The notes under the pieces: model-generated | Databases searched by the model: none | The model's input: only the letters and a program-made list of their open reading frames with translations | What the model was told of the DNA's origin: nothing | NCBI GenBank assembly: GCA_002422205.1 | Contig: DITS01000038.1 | Location: 8,472-45,669, forward strand | Source of the DNA: Alphaproteobacteria bacterium UBA6178 | GTDB taxonomy: Bacteria; Pseudomonadota; Alphaproteobacteria; Rickettsiales; UBA3002 | Direction of reading: 5' to 3' | DNA length: 37,198 nucleotides | Made by a program: the position numbers and the translations under genes | Shown here: positions 26,684 to 33,973 of the stretch, one piece after another | Numbering within the stretch: position 1 is the first letter of the stretch | Layout: each line of letters begins with the position of its first letter

Positions 26684-27562
26684 CTAAATCAGCTTCAGCG
26701 ATTGCATCACGGCTTTCACTCGCTGCGCAGCCTCATCCGATGGTGCCGTTAAGGGCAAGCGCACCTGCGCATCGCACAACCCCATCAACGACGCGGCATA
26801 TTTCACCACAATCGGATTGGTCTCGGCAAACATCGCCTGATGCAGCGGCACCAGCCGGTCATGCAGGCTCAGCGCATCGCCGTAATTACCATCCATGCAA
26901 TGTTTCTGAATCTCAGCACACAGCGCCGGCGCCACATTGGATGTCACCGAAATACAGCCATGCCCGCCTTGCGCATTAAAGCCCACCGTGGTCATATCCT
27001 CGCCTGAGAGCAGCACAAAATCCTCATCGACCAACTGGCGCAGTGTCGATACCCGCGCCAAATCACCCGTCGCGTCTTTAATGCCCGCCACATTCGGCAG
27101 TTTCGCAAGCCGCGCCAGTGTCTCATCCGTAATATTGATCACTGAGCGGCCCGGAATATTATAAATAATATTTGGAATCTCCGCCGCATCCTGCACCGCT
27201 TTAAAATGCTGATACTGGCCTTCCGCCGTCGGTTTATTGTAATAAGGCGCCACTACTAGCACTGCGTCCGCACCGGCTTTTTTGGCTTGTTGCGTAAATT
27301 CCACCGCCTCCGCCGTCGCATTCGACCCCGTACCCGCCATCACGGTAATGCGACCCGCAGCCGCTTCCACCGCCAGCTCCACCACGCGCATGTGCTCGTT
27401 ATGCGTCAATGTCGGCGATTCGCCGGTAGTACCGCACGGCACAATGCCCTGCACGCCCTGCGCCACCTGCCACTCCACCAATGACTGAAACGCCTTCTCA
27501 TCCACCCCATGGGCGGTGAAGGGCGTAATCAGGGCGGTAAATAAACCTTTAAGCTGTGTCAT
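26684..27562 (-). CDS. dapA: 4-hydroxy-tetrahydrodipicolinate synthase
   Basis: This 292-residue TIM-barrel aldolase condenses pyruvate with aspartate semialdehyde in lysine and peptidoglycan precursor synthesis. The Schiff-base Lys is K162 in G-I-K-D-A-T-G-D. The catalytic triad positions are present as T45-T46 in C-G-T-T-G-E and Y134 in Y-N-I-P-G-R-S. GGAG lies 6 nt before ATG 27562. It is the first gene of the dapA–smpB operon. Confidence 0.97.
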   Translation of the reverse strand: MTQLKGLFTALITPFTAHGVDEKAFQSLVEWQVAQGVQGIVPCGTTGESPTLTHNEHMRVVELAVEAAAGRITVMAGTGSNATAEAVEFTQQAKKAGADAVLVVAPYYNKPTAEGQYQHFKAVQDAAEIPNIIYNIPGRSVINITDETLARLAKLPNVAGIKDATGDLARVSTLRQLVDEDFVLLSGEDMTTVGFNAQGGHGCISVTSNVAPALCAEIQKHCMDGNYGDALSLHDRLVPLHQAMFAETNPIVVKYAASLMGLCDAQVRLPLTAPSDEAAQRVKAVMQSLKLI

Positions 27563-27690
27563 GAATGTCTCCTAACAGGATTAATAGGTTAGATGCAAGG
27601 CCTCTTTTGTCAACTCATACGGCACGATAGGCATGTCACATAATCTTCATACCCACCATTGGCGTTTTCAGATACAATTCATCCGTATTT

Positions 27691-28557
27691 ATGGCAGAAA
27701 GCAATAACATCCCATGGTATGAGCGCTGGGCAATAAGCGCATTAAAGCTATTGGGTAATGATGACACACGGCCACCGCTACCCACTGCGGACAGCCCTGC
27801 CGATTACAAGCCTGCATTAAGGCAATTGGATACAAGTAAGCCTCTAGGCATCTATATATTTTCGGTAGACCACCAGAATCCAGGTATTAGCGATGCTGTA
27901 GTCAATATCTCTCGTAACAATTTCATCGCAGAAATGCGTGAACATTATGGTGAAAACTTTATAGTCGTGGATATTCCGGCAGGCCGCAGCCCCCAGCAGC
28001 GGCAAGCATCACAAACACATCTGGACAACTTTGCAGCCCAGTTTAATGAAATATTCCGTTATTCAAGACCAATAACACATTTCATAATTAACCATCACCA
28101 GAACCAGTATGATGATCGTGCACTGGCCAAAACATTATCCACCATCAGTGGTTCGGATAAAAGAGCATTGATTCTCTCCTGCGGCGCGGATTCATCTGCC
28201 TATAAAAATTTGCCAGATTTTAATATGATTGTTATTCCGCGTCCCGACGGCCAGCTTCTAGGGCCGGAGCTCGACCCGCGTGGCTCGCCAGCCTACCGCT
28301 ACACAATCGAATGGATACGTAATGCGCCAAATGCAACAGCCATGAGAGAACATTTCGCCAATTGGTGGGACTTTGATCATATCGGAAGCCAGACGAGGGA
28401 CTATCTATATGAAAAACTATTTGGTATAACAGGCGATTACCTGCCACCCATTATATTGGATTCAACCAAACTGCAGCAACAGAGCACGGGTCTGCTTTCT
28501 CCAGACCCAACCCCAGCCTCACCATTAGACAAGGGTAAACCGGCTCTGATTCCATAA
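27691..28557 (+). CDS. Hypothetical protein with weak caspase-like His/Cys pattern
   Basis: This 288-residue protein matches no family I know. It shows alternating hydrophobic strands and helices: L-G-I-Y-I-F (52–57), F-I-V-V-D-I (90–95), T-H-F-I-I-N-H-H (129–136), A-L-I-L-S-C-G (159–165) and M-I-V-I-P. A His pair (135–136) after one strand and Cys164 after the next recall the catalytic dyad of caspase-like (clan CD) peptidases, but spacing is short and no other signature supports this. The C-terminal 30 residues are Pro-rich. No signal peptide or clear ribosome binding site is seen; the 128-nt gap to dapA is otherwise featureless. It directly precedes the tRNA-Pro-like gene and island. Confidence 0.55.
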   Translation: MAESNNIPWYERWAISALKLLGNDDTRPPLPTADSPADYKPALRQLDTSKPLGIYIFSVDHQNPGISDAVVNISRNNFIAEMREHYGENFIVVDIPAGRSPQQRQASQTHLDNFAAQFNEIFRYSRPITHFIINHHQNQYDDRALAKTLSTISGSDKRALILSCGADSSAYKNLPDFNMIVIPRPDGQLLGPELDPRGSPAYRYTIEWIRNAPNATAMREHFANWWDFDHIGSQTRDYLYEKLFGITGDYLPPIILDSTKLQQQSTGLLSPDPTPASPLDKGKPALIP

Positions 28558-28647
28558 AGGCTTCACTTGCATTTAGAAAAGCTATGGGATATTGCGGGTG
28601 GCTCGAATTGCATGATCGCATTTTCATAAAATATTTAAGTCTCCTGT

Positions 28648-28713
<66 letters not shown>

Positions 28714-28757
28714 ATTTTTCAATAGCTTGTGCGATTCTTATCTGGGTATAAAACCAG

Positions 28758-28781
28758 CCGTTGCTACCCCGTTGCTACCTT
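28758..28781 (+). repeat. Left copy of 24-bp terminal direct repeat (putative integrase arm site)
   Basis: A 24-base sequence containing GTTGCTACC twice is identical here and at 37007–37030, in the same orientation. The copies lie 76 and 104 bp inside the two att cores. This is the arrangement expected of arm-type binding sites for the integrase or excisionase. Confidence 0.65.
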
Positions 28782-28808
28782 GAGCATCATTTGCCGACAC
28801 TAAGCAAA

Positions 28809-29009
28809 CTATTCTAGTAAGTCTGAAGGGGTGCACTTCAGCCGCTCGCAAATCTTTTGCAGCGTGTCGATGGTGACATTCTGTTGGCCTTGCTCAATAC
28901 GATTAAGAGAACCCTGATCTATTCCTATTTTACCTGCGTAAGCCGATTGGGTCTGCTCGCCTCTCATGCTGCGGATATTGTTTGCTAATTGTTTGCGGAT
29001 GTTTACCAT
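28809..29009 (-). CDS. XRE family transcriptional regulator
   Basis: This 66-residue protein is a single Cro/CI-type helix-turn-helix domain: T-Q-S-A-Y-A-G-K-I-G-I-D-Q-G-S-L-N-R-I-E forms helices 2–3, followed by I-D-T-L-Q-K-I-C-E-R-L. It is probably a dimeric repressor. It is divergent from the exported protein gene at 29097, and a perfect 16-bp palindrome lies in the shared control region, suggesting autoregulation and control of that neighbour. It is the first gene inside the left end of the element. Confidence 0.85.
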   Translation of the reverse strand: MVNIRKQLANNIRSMRGEQTQSAYAGKIGIDQGSLNRIEQGQQNVTIDTLQKICERLKCTPSDLLE

Positions 29010-29024
29010 TCATAGAAAATGACA

Positions 29025-29052
29025 TTGATTGTTATGCACATGTGCATATTAT
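29025..29052 (+). promoter_or_regulatory. Promoter with palindromic operator for gene at 29097
   Basis: TTGATT (29025–29030) and TATTAT (29047–29052) are 16 bases apart. The spacer holds the perfect palindrome TATGCACATGTGCATA (29033–29048). This is an ideal position for repression by a small dimeric HTH protein such as the adjacent XRE regulator. Confidence 0.55.
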
Positions 29053-29096
29053 GCTTATAAACATAACCTATCGGCAGCTTTGCCCTTGGAGACTTT

Positions 29097-29807
29097 ATGC
29101 AAAGATATAAACTTGCAGTCCTATTGACTCTTATATCGTCGCCAGCAGCCTACGCGGGGGGACTTGAGGCAGAGGCACATTGTCAGAAATTTTCGCGGGT
29201 CGGCTCACCAGCATTCCGCTCATGCGTTGTCGGCTATCAGGGTGATGATAACGCTAAAAAGGCATACGGACTAAAGTATGGTAGCAATTCAGTAAGTACC
29301 GCTAGCGGAAACAAAAAAAGTTTGGATGAAAAGCTATGCGATAAATTTGTAGCAGATGGTCGCTATACCAATCCTCAAGAGTGCCATGAAAATATAAAAC
29401 TAAAGCGGGAGACGAAAGCAAAGGAAGCCCAGCGGGAAATTGAAGCTGGCTATCATGATAAGTGTATATCGTATGGCTTAAAGAAAGGCACAACCCCTTA
29501 TGCCGATTGCATGATAAAACTTGAGCTACAGCAACATGAAAAACAGGCGATCAATAGACGAGAAATTAATAGAATTTCTAACGAAGCGTATCACGGGCAG
29601 CAATATCAAAGACAAACAAACACCTTGTCTAATGACCCCATTTTTCGGGCCCTATCGCGCAATGCAACCGCAGTGACTCCGTGGGCTGATAACCAAGGCT
29701 TCGGGGGGTACTTATCTGAGGAGCTAGGACACAAGCCACGCTCTCAGAGTGGCAATTGCCATGTTACTCCGCATGGCACTAACATGTTTAGTTATACTTG
29801 TAGGTAA
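29097..29807 (+). CDS. Exported protein with three Cys-pair repeats, unknown function
   Basis: This 236-residue protein has a signal peptide (residues 1–20, cleavage likely after A-Y-A). Three similar segments each have two Cys about 14–17 residues apart: H-C-Q-K-F…F-R-S-C, L-C-D-K-F…Q-E-C, and K-C-I-S-Y-G-L-K-K-G-T…Y-A-D-C-M. The last matches a C-x-x-Y-G-x-x-x-G-T motif seen in various proteobacterial exported proteins of unknown role. The C-terminus has a further Cys pair. GGAG lies 5 nt before ATG 29097. It is AT-richer than the core genes and appears to be island cargo. Confidence 0.7.
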   Translation: MQRYKLAVLLTLISSPAAYAGGLEAEAHCQKFSRVGSPAFRSCVVGYQGDDNAKKAYGLKYGSNSVSTASGNKKSLDEKLCDKFVADGRYTNPQECHENIKLKRETKAKEAQREIEAGYHDKCISYGLKKGTTPYADCMIKLELQQHEKQAINRREINRISNEAYHGQQYQRQTNTLSNDPIFRALSRNATAVTPWADNQGFGGYLSEELGHKPRSQSGNCHVTPHGTNMFSYTCR

Positions 29808-29815
29808 TAGATGGC

Positions 29816-30067
29816 TCATGTGGCCTTTTCTATCATTTCCATGCTCTCCTCCACCAATTCCCGTAACCACTGCATTTCGGCTCTCATTTCATGTGTATAA
29901 ATCCCGTGCCTGTAATTCCCGTTAGCCACGCCACAGGGCGCACCCGTTGATTTCCCGCCGTGCATACGGCATCGGCCATTAGGCATCGCTGGGGATTGGC
30001 ACGGGCTGCCCTTGCGGGTTTTCGCATGGCATCGCTGGCTCATGTGCATGGGTAATCTGCTTTGCAT
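29816..30067 (-). CDS. HGGxSTG domain protein
   Basis: This 83-residue Cys/His/Gly-rich protein has the pattern C-H-A-K-T-R-K-G-S-P-C, G-R-C-R-M-H-G-G-K-S-T-G, then N-G-N-Y-R-H-G, diagnostic of the HGGxSTG family, a small zinc-ribbon-like domain common on alphaproteobacterial mobile elements. Function is not known. AAGGA lies 7 nt before ATG 30067. It is the last gene of the minus-strand operon that begins with the AlpA-like gene. Confidence 0.75.
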   Translation of the reverse strand: MQSRLPMHMSQRCHAKTRKGSPCQSPAMPNGRCRMHGGKSTGAPCGVANGNYRHGIYTHEMRAEMQWLRELVEESMEMIEKAT

Positions 30068-30091
30068 GGGGTTGTCCTTTCTTTTGTGAGT

Positions 30092-30628
30092 TTACCCCGC
30101 CCCCGCTGGGTGCGTGACATTGCCGACGATGGCTTGGCCGCCCTGATAGACATGCACATGCTCAACCGTTACTTTTTGCTCCGATGGCTTTTTGCCACGG
30201 TGACGATCCAGCGCCTCCATCAGCAGCGCATAAGAACGGCTCAGTTTATTCGCCTGCGAGAGAGACATTTGTCTACCCTCAAAGGTCTGCTCTGGTAACA
30301 TTGCCCGCCTCAAACATTCCATCGAAGCGTGATGCAGCGCCACCATTTGTGCGGCAAGCATTCCCTCCATTTCATCTTTCGGCTGGATACCCATCATCCC
30401 AACTATCGCTGCTTGTATCCTCTTTGTTTTATTCTGCTCATCGCTATGGCCAAGCCATAAAGTGCTGGCAATCTGTTGGGTCAATTGCTGTGAGAATGCG
30501 GCTTGCTTGGAGCCGCTCATTGGGCAAACAGGCTTATCTTTCATGGCATCAGGATGGACTACCTGAATCTCGTTATCGGCTTTCGGGGCAACCTTCTTAC
30601 TACCCTTAGATTTCACCTGATTTGCCAT
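30092..30628 (-). CDS. Hypothetical mobile-element protein
   Basis: This 178-residue protein has a basic N-terminal stretch, a helical middle region, and a C-terminal motif K-V-T-V-E-H-V-H-V-Y-Q-G-G-Q-A-I-V-G-N-V. Proteins with this ending commonly accompany HGGxSTG genes in alphaproteobacterial islands, but I know of no assigned function. AAGGA lies 7 nt before ATG 30628, and the gene overlaps the upstream gene by 16 bases, so translation is coupled. Confidence 0.7.
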   Translation of the reverse strand: MANQVKSKGSKKVAPKADNEIQVVHPDAMKDKPVCPMSGSKQAAFSQQLTQQIASTLWLGHSDEQNKTKRIQAAIVGMMGIQPKDEMEGMLAAQMVALHHASMECLRRAMLPEQTFEGRQMSLSQANKLSRSYALLMEALDRHRGKKPSEQKVTVEHVHVYQGGQAIVGNVTHPAGAG

Positions 30629-31152
30629 AACATGATCCTTTCCGCACAGGGTGCGATGGGTTTGCGATAATAAAGCGTGGTTTGACTGCCAGCACGTTGC
30701 AGCCCGATGGCGTGCGCCGTGATGCTGGTGATGGTTTCCGCCTCACGCATCAGCAATAGCAGCCCCTTACAATCCTGCCGATACATGGGCGCAGCCGGAT
30801 GCACCGCAAACACATCGGCCACACTCCACCCATGCGCCACGAATGCTTTAAGGGTTTCAGGGCTATCCAGCATCGCGCCTGCATGATCTATCATGCGCTG
30901 CCAGTCCGCCTTGCGGATAGGCTCAGGGCGGGGCATCAGACACACATGCGCAAAGGCTTCTGCCCATTGGCGGGGAATGCCTGCCCCATACTCGATAATG
31001 GCGGCACGCTCTGCATAATCATGGCTGCATATGGGGCTGGTGTCACTGCGGCTAGGGCTAATGTGGCTAATGATGCTATGATTCAGCAATCCATTAGCCG
31101 CAATAGCCGCTTTAGCCATAGCACTTGGCATATACCACGCTTCCAGCGTCAT
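30613..31152 (-). CDS. Hypothetical protein, operon-linked to DUF3987 gene
   Basis: This 179-residue protein is not recognised. It begins M-T-L-E-A-W-Y and has helical segments with R-Q-W-A-E-A-F-A-H and K-A-D-W-Q-R-M-I-D-H, and no signal peptide. Its ATG overlaps the DUF3987 stop as ATGA, and its own end overlaps the next gene by 16 bases. The tight coupling suggests it works with the replication proteins upstream. Confidence 0.65.
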   Translation of the reverse strand: MTLEAWYMPSAMAKAAIAANGLLNHSIISHISPSRSDTSPICSHDYAERAAIIEYGAGIPRQWAEAFAHVCLMPRPEPIRKADWQRMIDHAGAMLDSPETLKAFVAHGWSVADVFAVHPAAPMYRQDCKGLLLLMREAETITSITAHAIGLQRAGSQTTLYYRKPIAPCAERIMLWQIR

Positions 31153-32678
31153 GCCTGCCCCCGCGCCTGTGGGTGAAGCTGATAGCCGTTGCCCTGTCTT
31201 CTGATATAGCCATGCTCACACAGCAGAGTCAGTACAGGTTCCCATTGTTCTTTCCGGCGCAAGGCACGGCTGGGCGCACGCTGGCCAACGTCCGATGTGG
31301 TAAAGCTATTGTCAGGACGCGCAAGTAACCATTGCAGAATAACCTCAGCATTTCTCAATAGCTCCGGCATTTGCATTGCGCCAAATACCCGCTTGGTTTC
31401 ATCCAAATGCCATCCGGCAATGGCGAGTGCGGCTCTCATCGTCGTTTCACCGATTTCACCCTCCACCCCATGCTCAAACACATGAAAGATACCTGCAAGC
31501 CTTGCCGCATTATCCGCAGATTTTGCAGCAAAATCGGCAACGTCATGAAAGCTGCCATCTGCACCCAGCTCACTTTCCACTTGATTATAGTAAGCAGTCC
31601 AAAGGTTTTTGGAGTCCGCCGTAAGCCTCAGCACAGGCGGATTTAAGCGCATATTCCGCTCATCCTCTACAGGTAATGGCATCTCTAATAGCTCACGAAT
31701 GCGGCTATAAAAACACTCCATAAATGCCGTATCCGGTGGCAACTGGTAATAGCGGGTTCCCATGGTGCTGGTCGGTTGTGCAAACAGGCTGCGCGCTAAA
31801 AATCCCGTGCCACGGCTTTGGCCTTTTTTGATGTTTAGCAATTCCATCAATACCGATGGCTGCATCATCAGCGAGCATGTTAAGCGCCGCCCCACAATAT
31901 CCGCACTCTGGGTAGTAAGCCGATTGCGCCGATAGGTCGCGCCATCCCATATCGTATTAATGAAACCATAGAATTGCAGCACATTCTCAGGCCGCATCCC
32001 ATCGCCACCAATCACAATCGCGGCCTCATTGCATAGTAGTGCCGCAGACGGATGGCCAATCCCCAGCATCACCGCTAACGTCTGCTGATTCACATCAGAG
32101 AAAGCAGCTTGAAATTGGACGGGGCATATAGGTTTCTGTCGCTCAAGCTGGAGCAGGTCATGCTCTGCTTTTGCCATGACAGCAGAATCAGACTTTTTTG
32201 CGGCTTGCTGGATTTGCTGCTTTACGCCTTTCACCTTTTCTTCATGCGCCGCCAACGCAAATTGCACCGTCTTGATTTCCTCATTGCGTGCGTCTGCCTT
32301 TTCACGTTCCCATAGCCAGATGGGTTTCATAAACAATGCGTCACCACTGGTTTTGCGCTCGCCAGATTCAGCACACAGCAACAGATTCAGCGATAGCGGG
32401 CTACGCAATACCTCATCGCGTGCAACATCGGCAAGCCCTTGCGTGGCATAGCTCATGGCTGCCAGCGCAGAACATGCCACCATTGCAACAGGCTGTTGCC
32501 CATATTGCTGATAGTGCCGCACGGCATCGCGTGCGATTGGTGGCAGTGCATCCAACGGATAAGGCTTTTCTACCTCCAATCCGCCAGCCAGCGGGATAAT
32601 ATCAGGCCATCCATCGGCATGGGCTGCATCATCAAGTGCGGCTTGCATATCCGCGTTTCTTTGGGTAGGTTCATACAT
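31149..32678 (-). CDS. DUF3987 (YfjI-like) helicase-like ATPase
   Basis: This is a 509-residue protein of the DUF3987 family, which carries a RecA-like ATPase core and is often found beside primases on prophages and islands. The nucleotide-binding loop is L-L-C-A-E-S-G-E-R-K-T-S near residues 101–111. The N-terminal Y-P-L-D-A-L-P-P-I-A-R-D-A-V motif is family-typical. I place the start at ATG 32678 (M-Y-E-P-T), with AAGGA 8 nt upstream; it overlaps the TOPRIM gene by eight bases. It probably provides helicase activity for element replication. Confidence 0.8.
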   Translation of the reverse strand: MYEPTQRNADMQAALDDAAHADGWPDIIPLAGGLEVEKPYPLDALPPIARDAVRHYQQYGQQPVAMVACSALAAMSYATQGLADVARDEVLRSPLSLNLLLCAESGERKTSGDALFMKPIWLWEREKADARNEEIKTVQFALAAHEEKVKGVKQQIQQAAKKSDSAVMAKAEHDLLQLERQKPICPVQFQAAFSDVNQQTLAVMLGIGHPSAALLCNEAAIVIGGDGMRPENVLQFYGFINTIWDGATYRRNRLTTQSADIVGRRLTCSLMMQPSVLMELLNIKKGQSRGTGFLARSLFAQPTSTMGTRYYQLPPDTAFMECFYSRIRELLEMPLPVEDERNMRLNPPVLRLTADSKNLWTAYYNQVESELGADGSFHDVADFAAKSADNAARLAGIFHVFEHGVEGEIGETTMRAALAIAGWHLDETKRVFGAMQMPELLRNAEVILQWLLARPDNSFTTSDVGQRAPSRALRRKEQWEPVLTLLCEHGYIRRQGNGYQLHPQARGQA

Positions 32679-33261
32679 ACAATAATTCCTTATGTTGGGC
32701 GGCCTCTGCAAAGGCTGCCTTTTCTTTTTTGAGGGCTTCATTCCAGTCTTTTGCGCCCCGTGGTGGCAATGCGATTCGCACCGTTAATCCGGCGGTGCTG
32801 TAATGCTTCGCCATGCGTTGTGCTGCTTGCTGGCCAGCCGCATCCGCATCAAGGCACAGCATCACTTCGCGGATGGTTTCAGGCAAATCAGGGGCATTAC
32901 CTGCGCTGCCCGTTGCCCAGCATGGCCAGTCGGTGCATTGGATAACGGAAAGCGCATCCTCTATCCCTTCACACAAAGCCAGCCTGTCCGATGCAGCCGC
33001 AAGGCGAATAGCGCCGCCCTTCACCGCACCCATAAACAGCCGCGCCTTCACGCCATCGCCGGATAATTTCTGGCCATCAGGCGTGAGGAAAGTTTGATGC
33101 AACGCCATCACCTCGCCCGTCACATCACGCACCGCACATACCATCGCGGGATGGCGTGAAGCGGTAGTGAAATTAAACAGGCTTGGATGATAGCGCAGAT
33201 CGTCCGGCCACGGCTCAGGGTGCAATCCACGCGAAGCCAGATAGTTTCTAACGAGCTGCAT
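32671..33261 (-). CDS. TOPRIM-domain primase fragment (C-terminal half of a split primase)
   Basis: This 196-residue protein starts L-V-R-N-Y-L-A-S-R-G-L…L-R-Y-H-P, the linker typical of P4-type/DUF7146 primases, then a TOPRIM core with L-A-L-C-E-G-I-E-D-A-L-S (E98) and V-M-L-C-L-D-A-D-A-A-G (D138, D140). TOPRIM domains polymerise RNA primers. In related proteins these follow a DnaG-like N-terminal region in one chain; here that region is the separate upstream gene. ATG 33261 has a perfect AGGAGG five nt upstream, located inside that gene. The overlap is 14 bases in a different frame. Confidence 0.8.
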   Translation of the reverse strand: MQLVRNYLASRGLHPEPWPDDLRYHPSLFNFTTASRHPAMVCAVRDVTGEVMALHQTFLTPDGQKLSGDGVKARLFMGAVKGGAIRLAAASDRLALCEGIEDALSVIQCTDWPCWATGSAGNAPDLPETIREVMLCLDADAAGQQAAQRMAKHYSTAGLTVRIALPPRGAKDWNEALKKEKAAFAEAAQHKELLYV

Positions 33262-33646
33262 CTGCACCTCCTATCGGCTTGCATTGCCGCCACACACACC
33301 GCGCCCGCACTTGTTGCTGGATACGGTTGGCATCGGTTGCATCATCGGCTGGCAAGGCGGGGGCATAACGGGGTGATACTACCCCGCCGATAAAGGATTT
33401 AGCGAAGGCCAGCGCCGCCTTAAAATCCAGTGAGAGGGCGTAGGATATTAAATCCATCACATCACCCCCTGCGCCTGCTTCATGCGAATACCAGCAACCA
33501 TCCGCCCGCACCGATAACGAGCCTTGCGCACCAATGCGCCATTCTCGTTTGCGGTGGATAATCCTTTTATGGGGAAATAAGCTGGCGAGCAGCCCATCCA
33601 TGCGTGTGAGCAGCTCGCGCTTGATAAGGGGTATATCATCCGACAT
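33248..33646 (-). CDS. Primase N-terminal-like protein (N-terminal half of a split primase)
   Basis: This 132-residue protein carries the P4-like primase N-terminal motif G-S-L-S-V…W-Y-S-H-E-A-G-A-G-G-D-V-M-D-L-I, and ends with V-W-R-Q-C-K-P-I-G-G, which in full-length primases continues directly into Y-L-x-x-R-G. That continuation is found at the start of the next gene. There are no Cys-rich zinc motifs. I chose ATG 33646 (M-S-D-D) because GGAGGGGAG immediately precedes it; it overlaps the AlpA-like gene by 11 bases. Confidence 0.7.
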   Translation of the reverse strand: MSDDIPLIKRELLTRMDGLLASLFPHKRIIHRKREWRIGAQGSLSVRADGCWYSHEAGAGGDVMDLISYALSLDFKAALAFAKSFIGGVVSPRYAPALPADDATDANRIQQQVRARCVWRQCKPIGGADAAR

Positions 33647-33839
33647 GCTCCCCTCCATTCACCATGCGCTGCTGAATGAATTGCTCAATATCGCTCAGGC
33701 GATACCGCACAGATCGGCCTATTTTAGTGTAGGGGAGTGAGTAGCGTTTGGTGGTTGCCCACACCGCAAGTGTGTCAGGTTTGATTCCCAGCACGGCTGC
33801 CGCCTGCTCGCGGGTTAATAGTTCGTCGGGTAGTTTCAT
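33636..33839 (-). CDS. AlpA/excisionase-like HTH_17 DNA-binding protein
   Basis: This 67-residue MerR-like winged HTH protein has L-T-R-E-Q-A-A-A-V-L-G-I-K-P-D-T-L-A-V-W, then K-I-G-R-S-V-R-Y-R-L-S-D-I-E-Q-F-I, the helix_turn_helix_17 pattern. Such proteins act as excisionases or as activators of integrase or replication genes in P4-like elements. It is the first gene of the replication operon. Its GAGGA ribosome site sits within a large inverted repeat just upstream. Confidence 0.85.
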   Translation of the reverse strand: MKLPDELLTREQAAAVLGIKPDTLAVWATTKRYSLPYTKIGRSVRYRLSDIEQFIQQRMVNGGEHVG

Positions 33840-33840
33840 A

Positions 33841-33900
33841 AATCCTCACATGATTTCGTTGTTCACGGTTATGCACCGCACAAACAAATCATGAAGGATT
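33841..33900. promoter_or_regulatory. 60-nt extended inverted repeat at the alpA 5' end
   Basis: Outer arms 33841–33856 and 33886–33900 are complementary except for one offset (AATCCT…CATGATTT against AAATCATG…AGGATT). Inner arms CGGT (33866–33869) and ACCG (33875–33878) pair around TATGC, with partial pairing between. On the minus strand the outer arm includes the GAGGA ribosome site of the alpA-like gene (33843–33847). It could be a translation-blocking hairpin, an operator or a replication initiation structure. The gap 33901–33973 shows nothing else I can name. Confidence 0.65.
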
Positions 33901-33973
33901 AAGGTGACATACAACCAGCACAAAGGATTGATTTCTGTCGCTTTTTCGACCTTCTAGCTGGCCAGAAAGGTAT

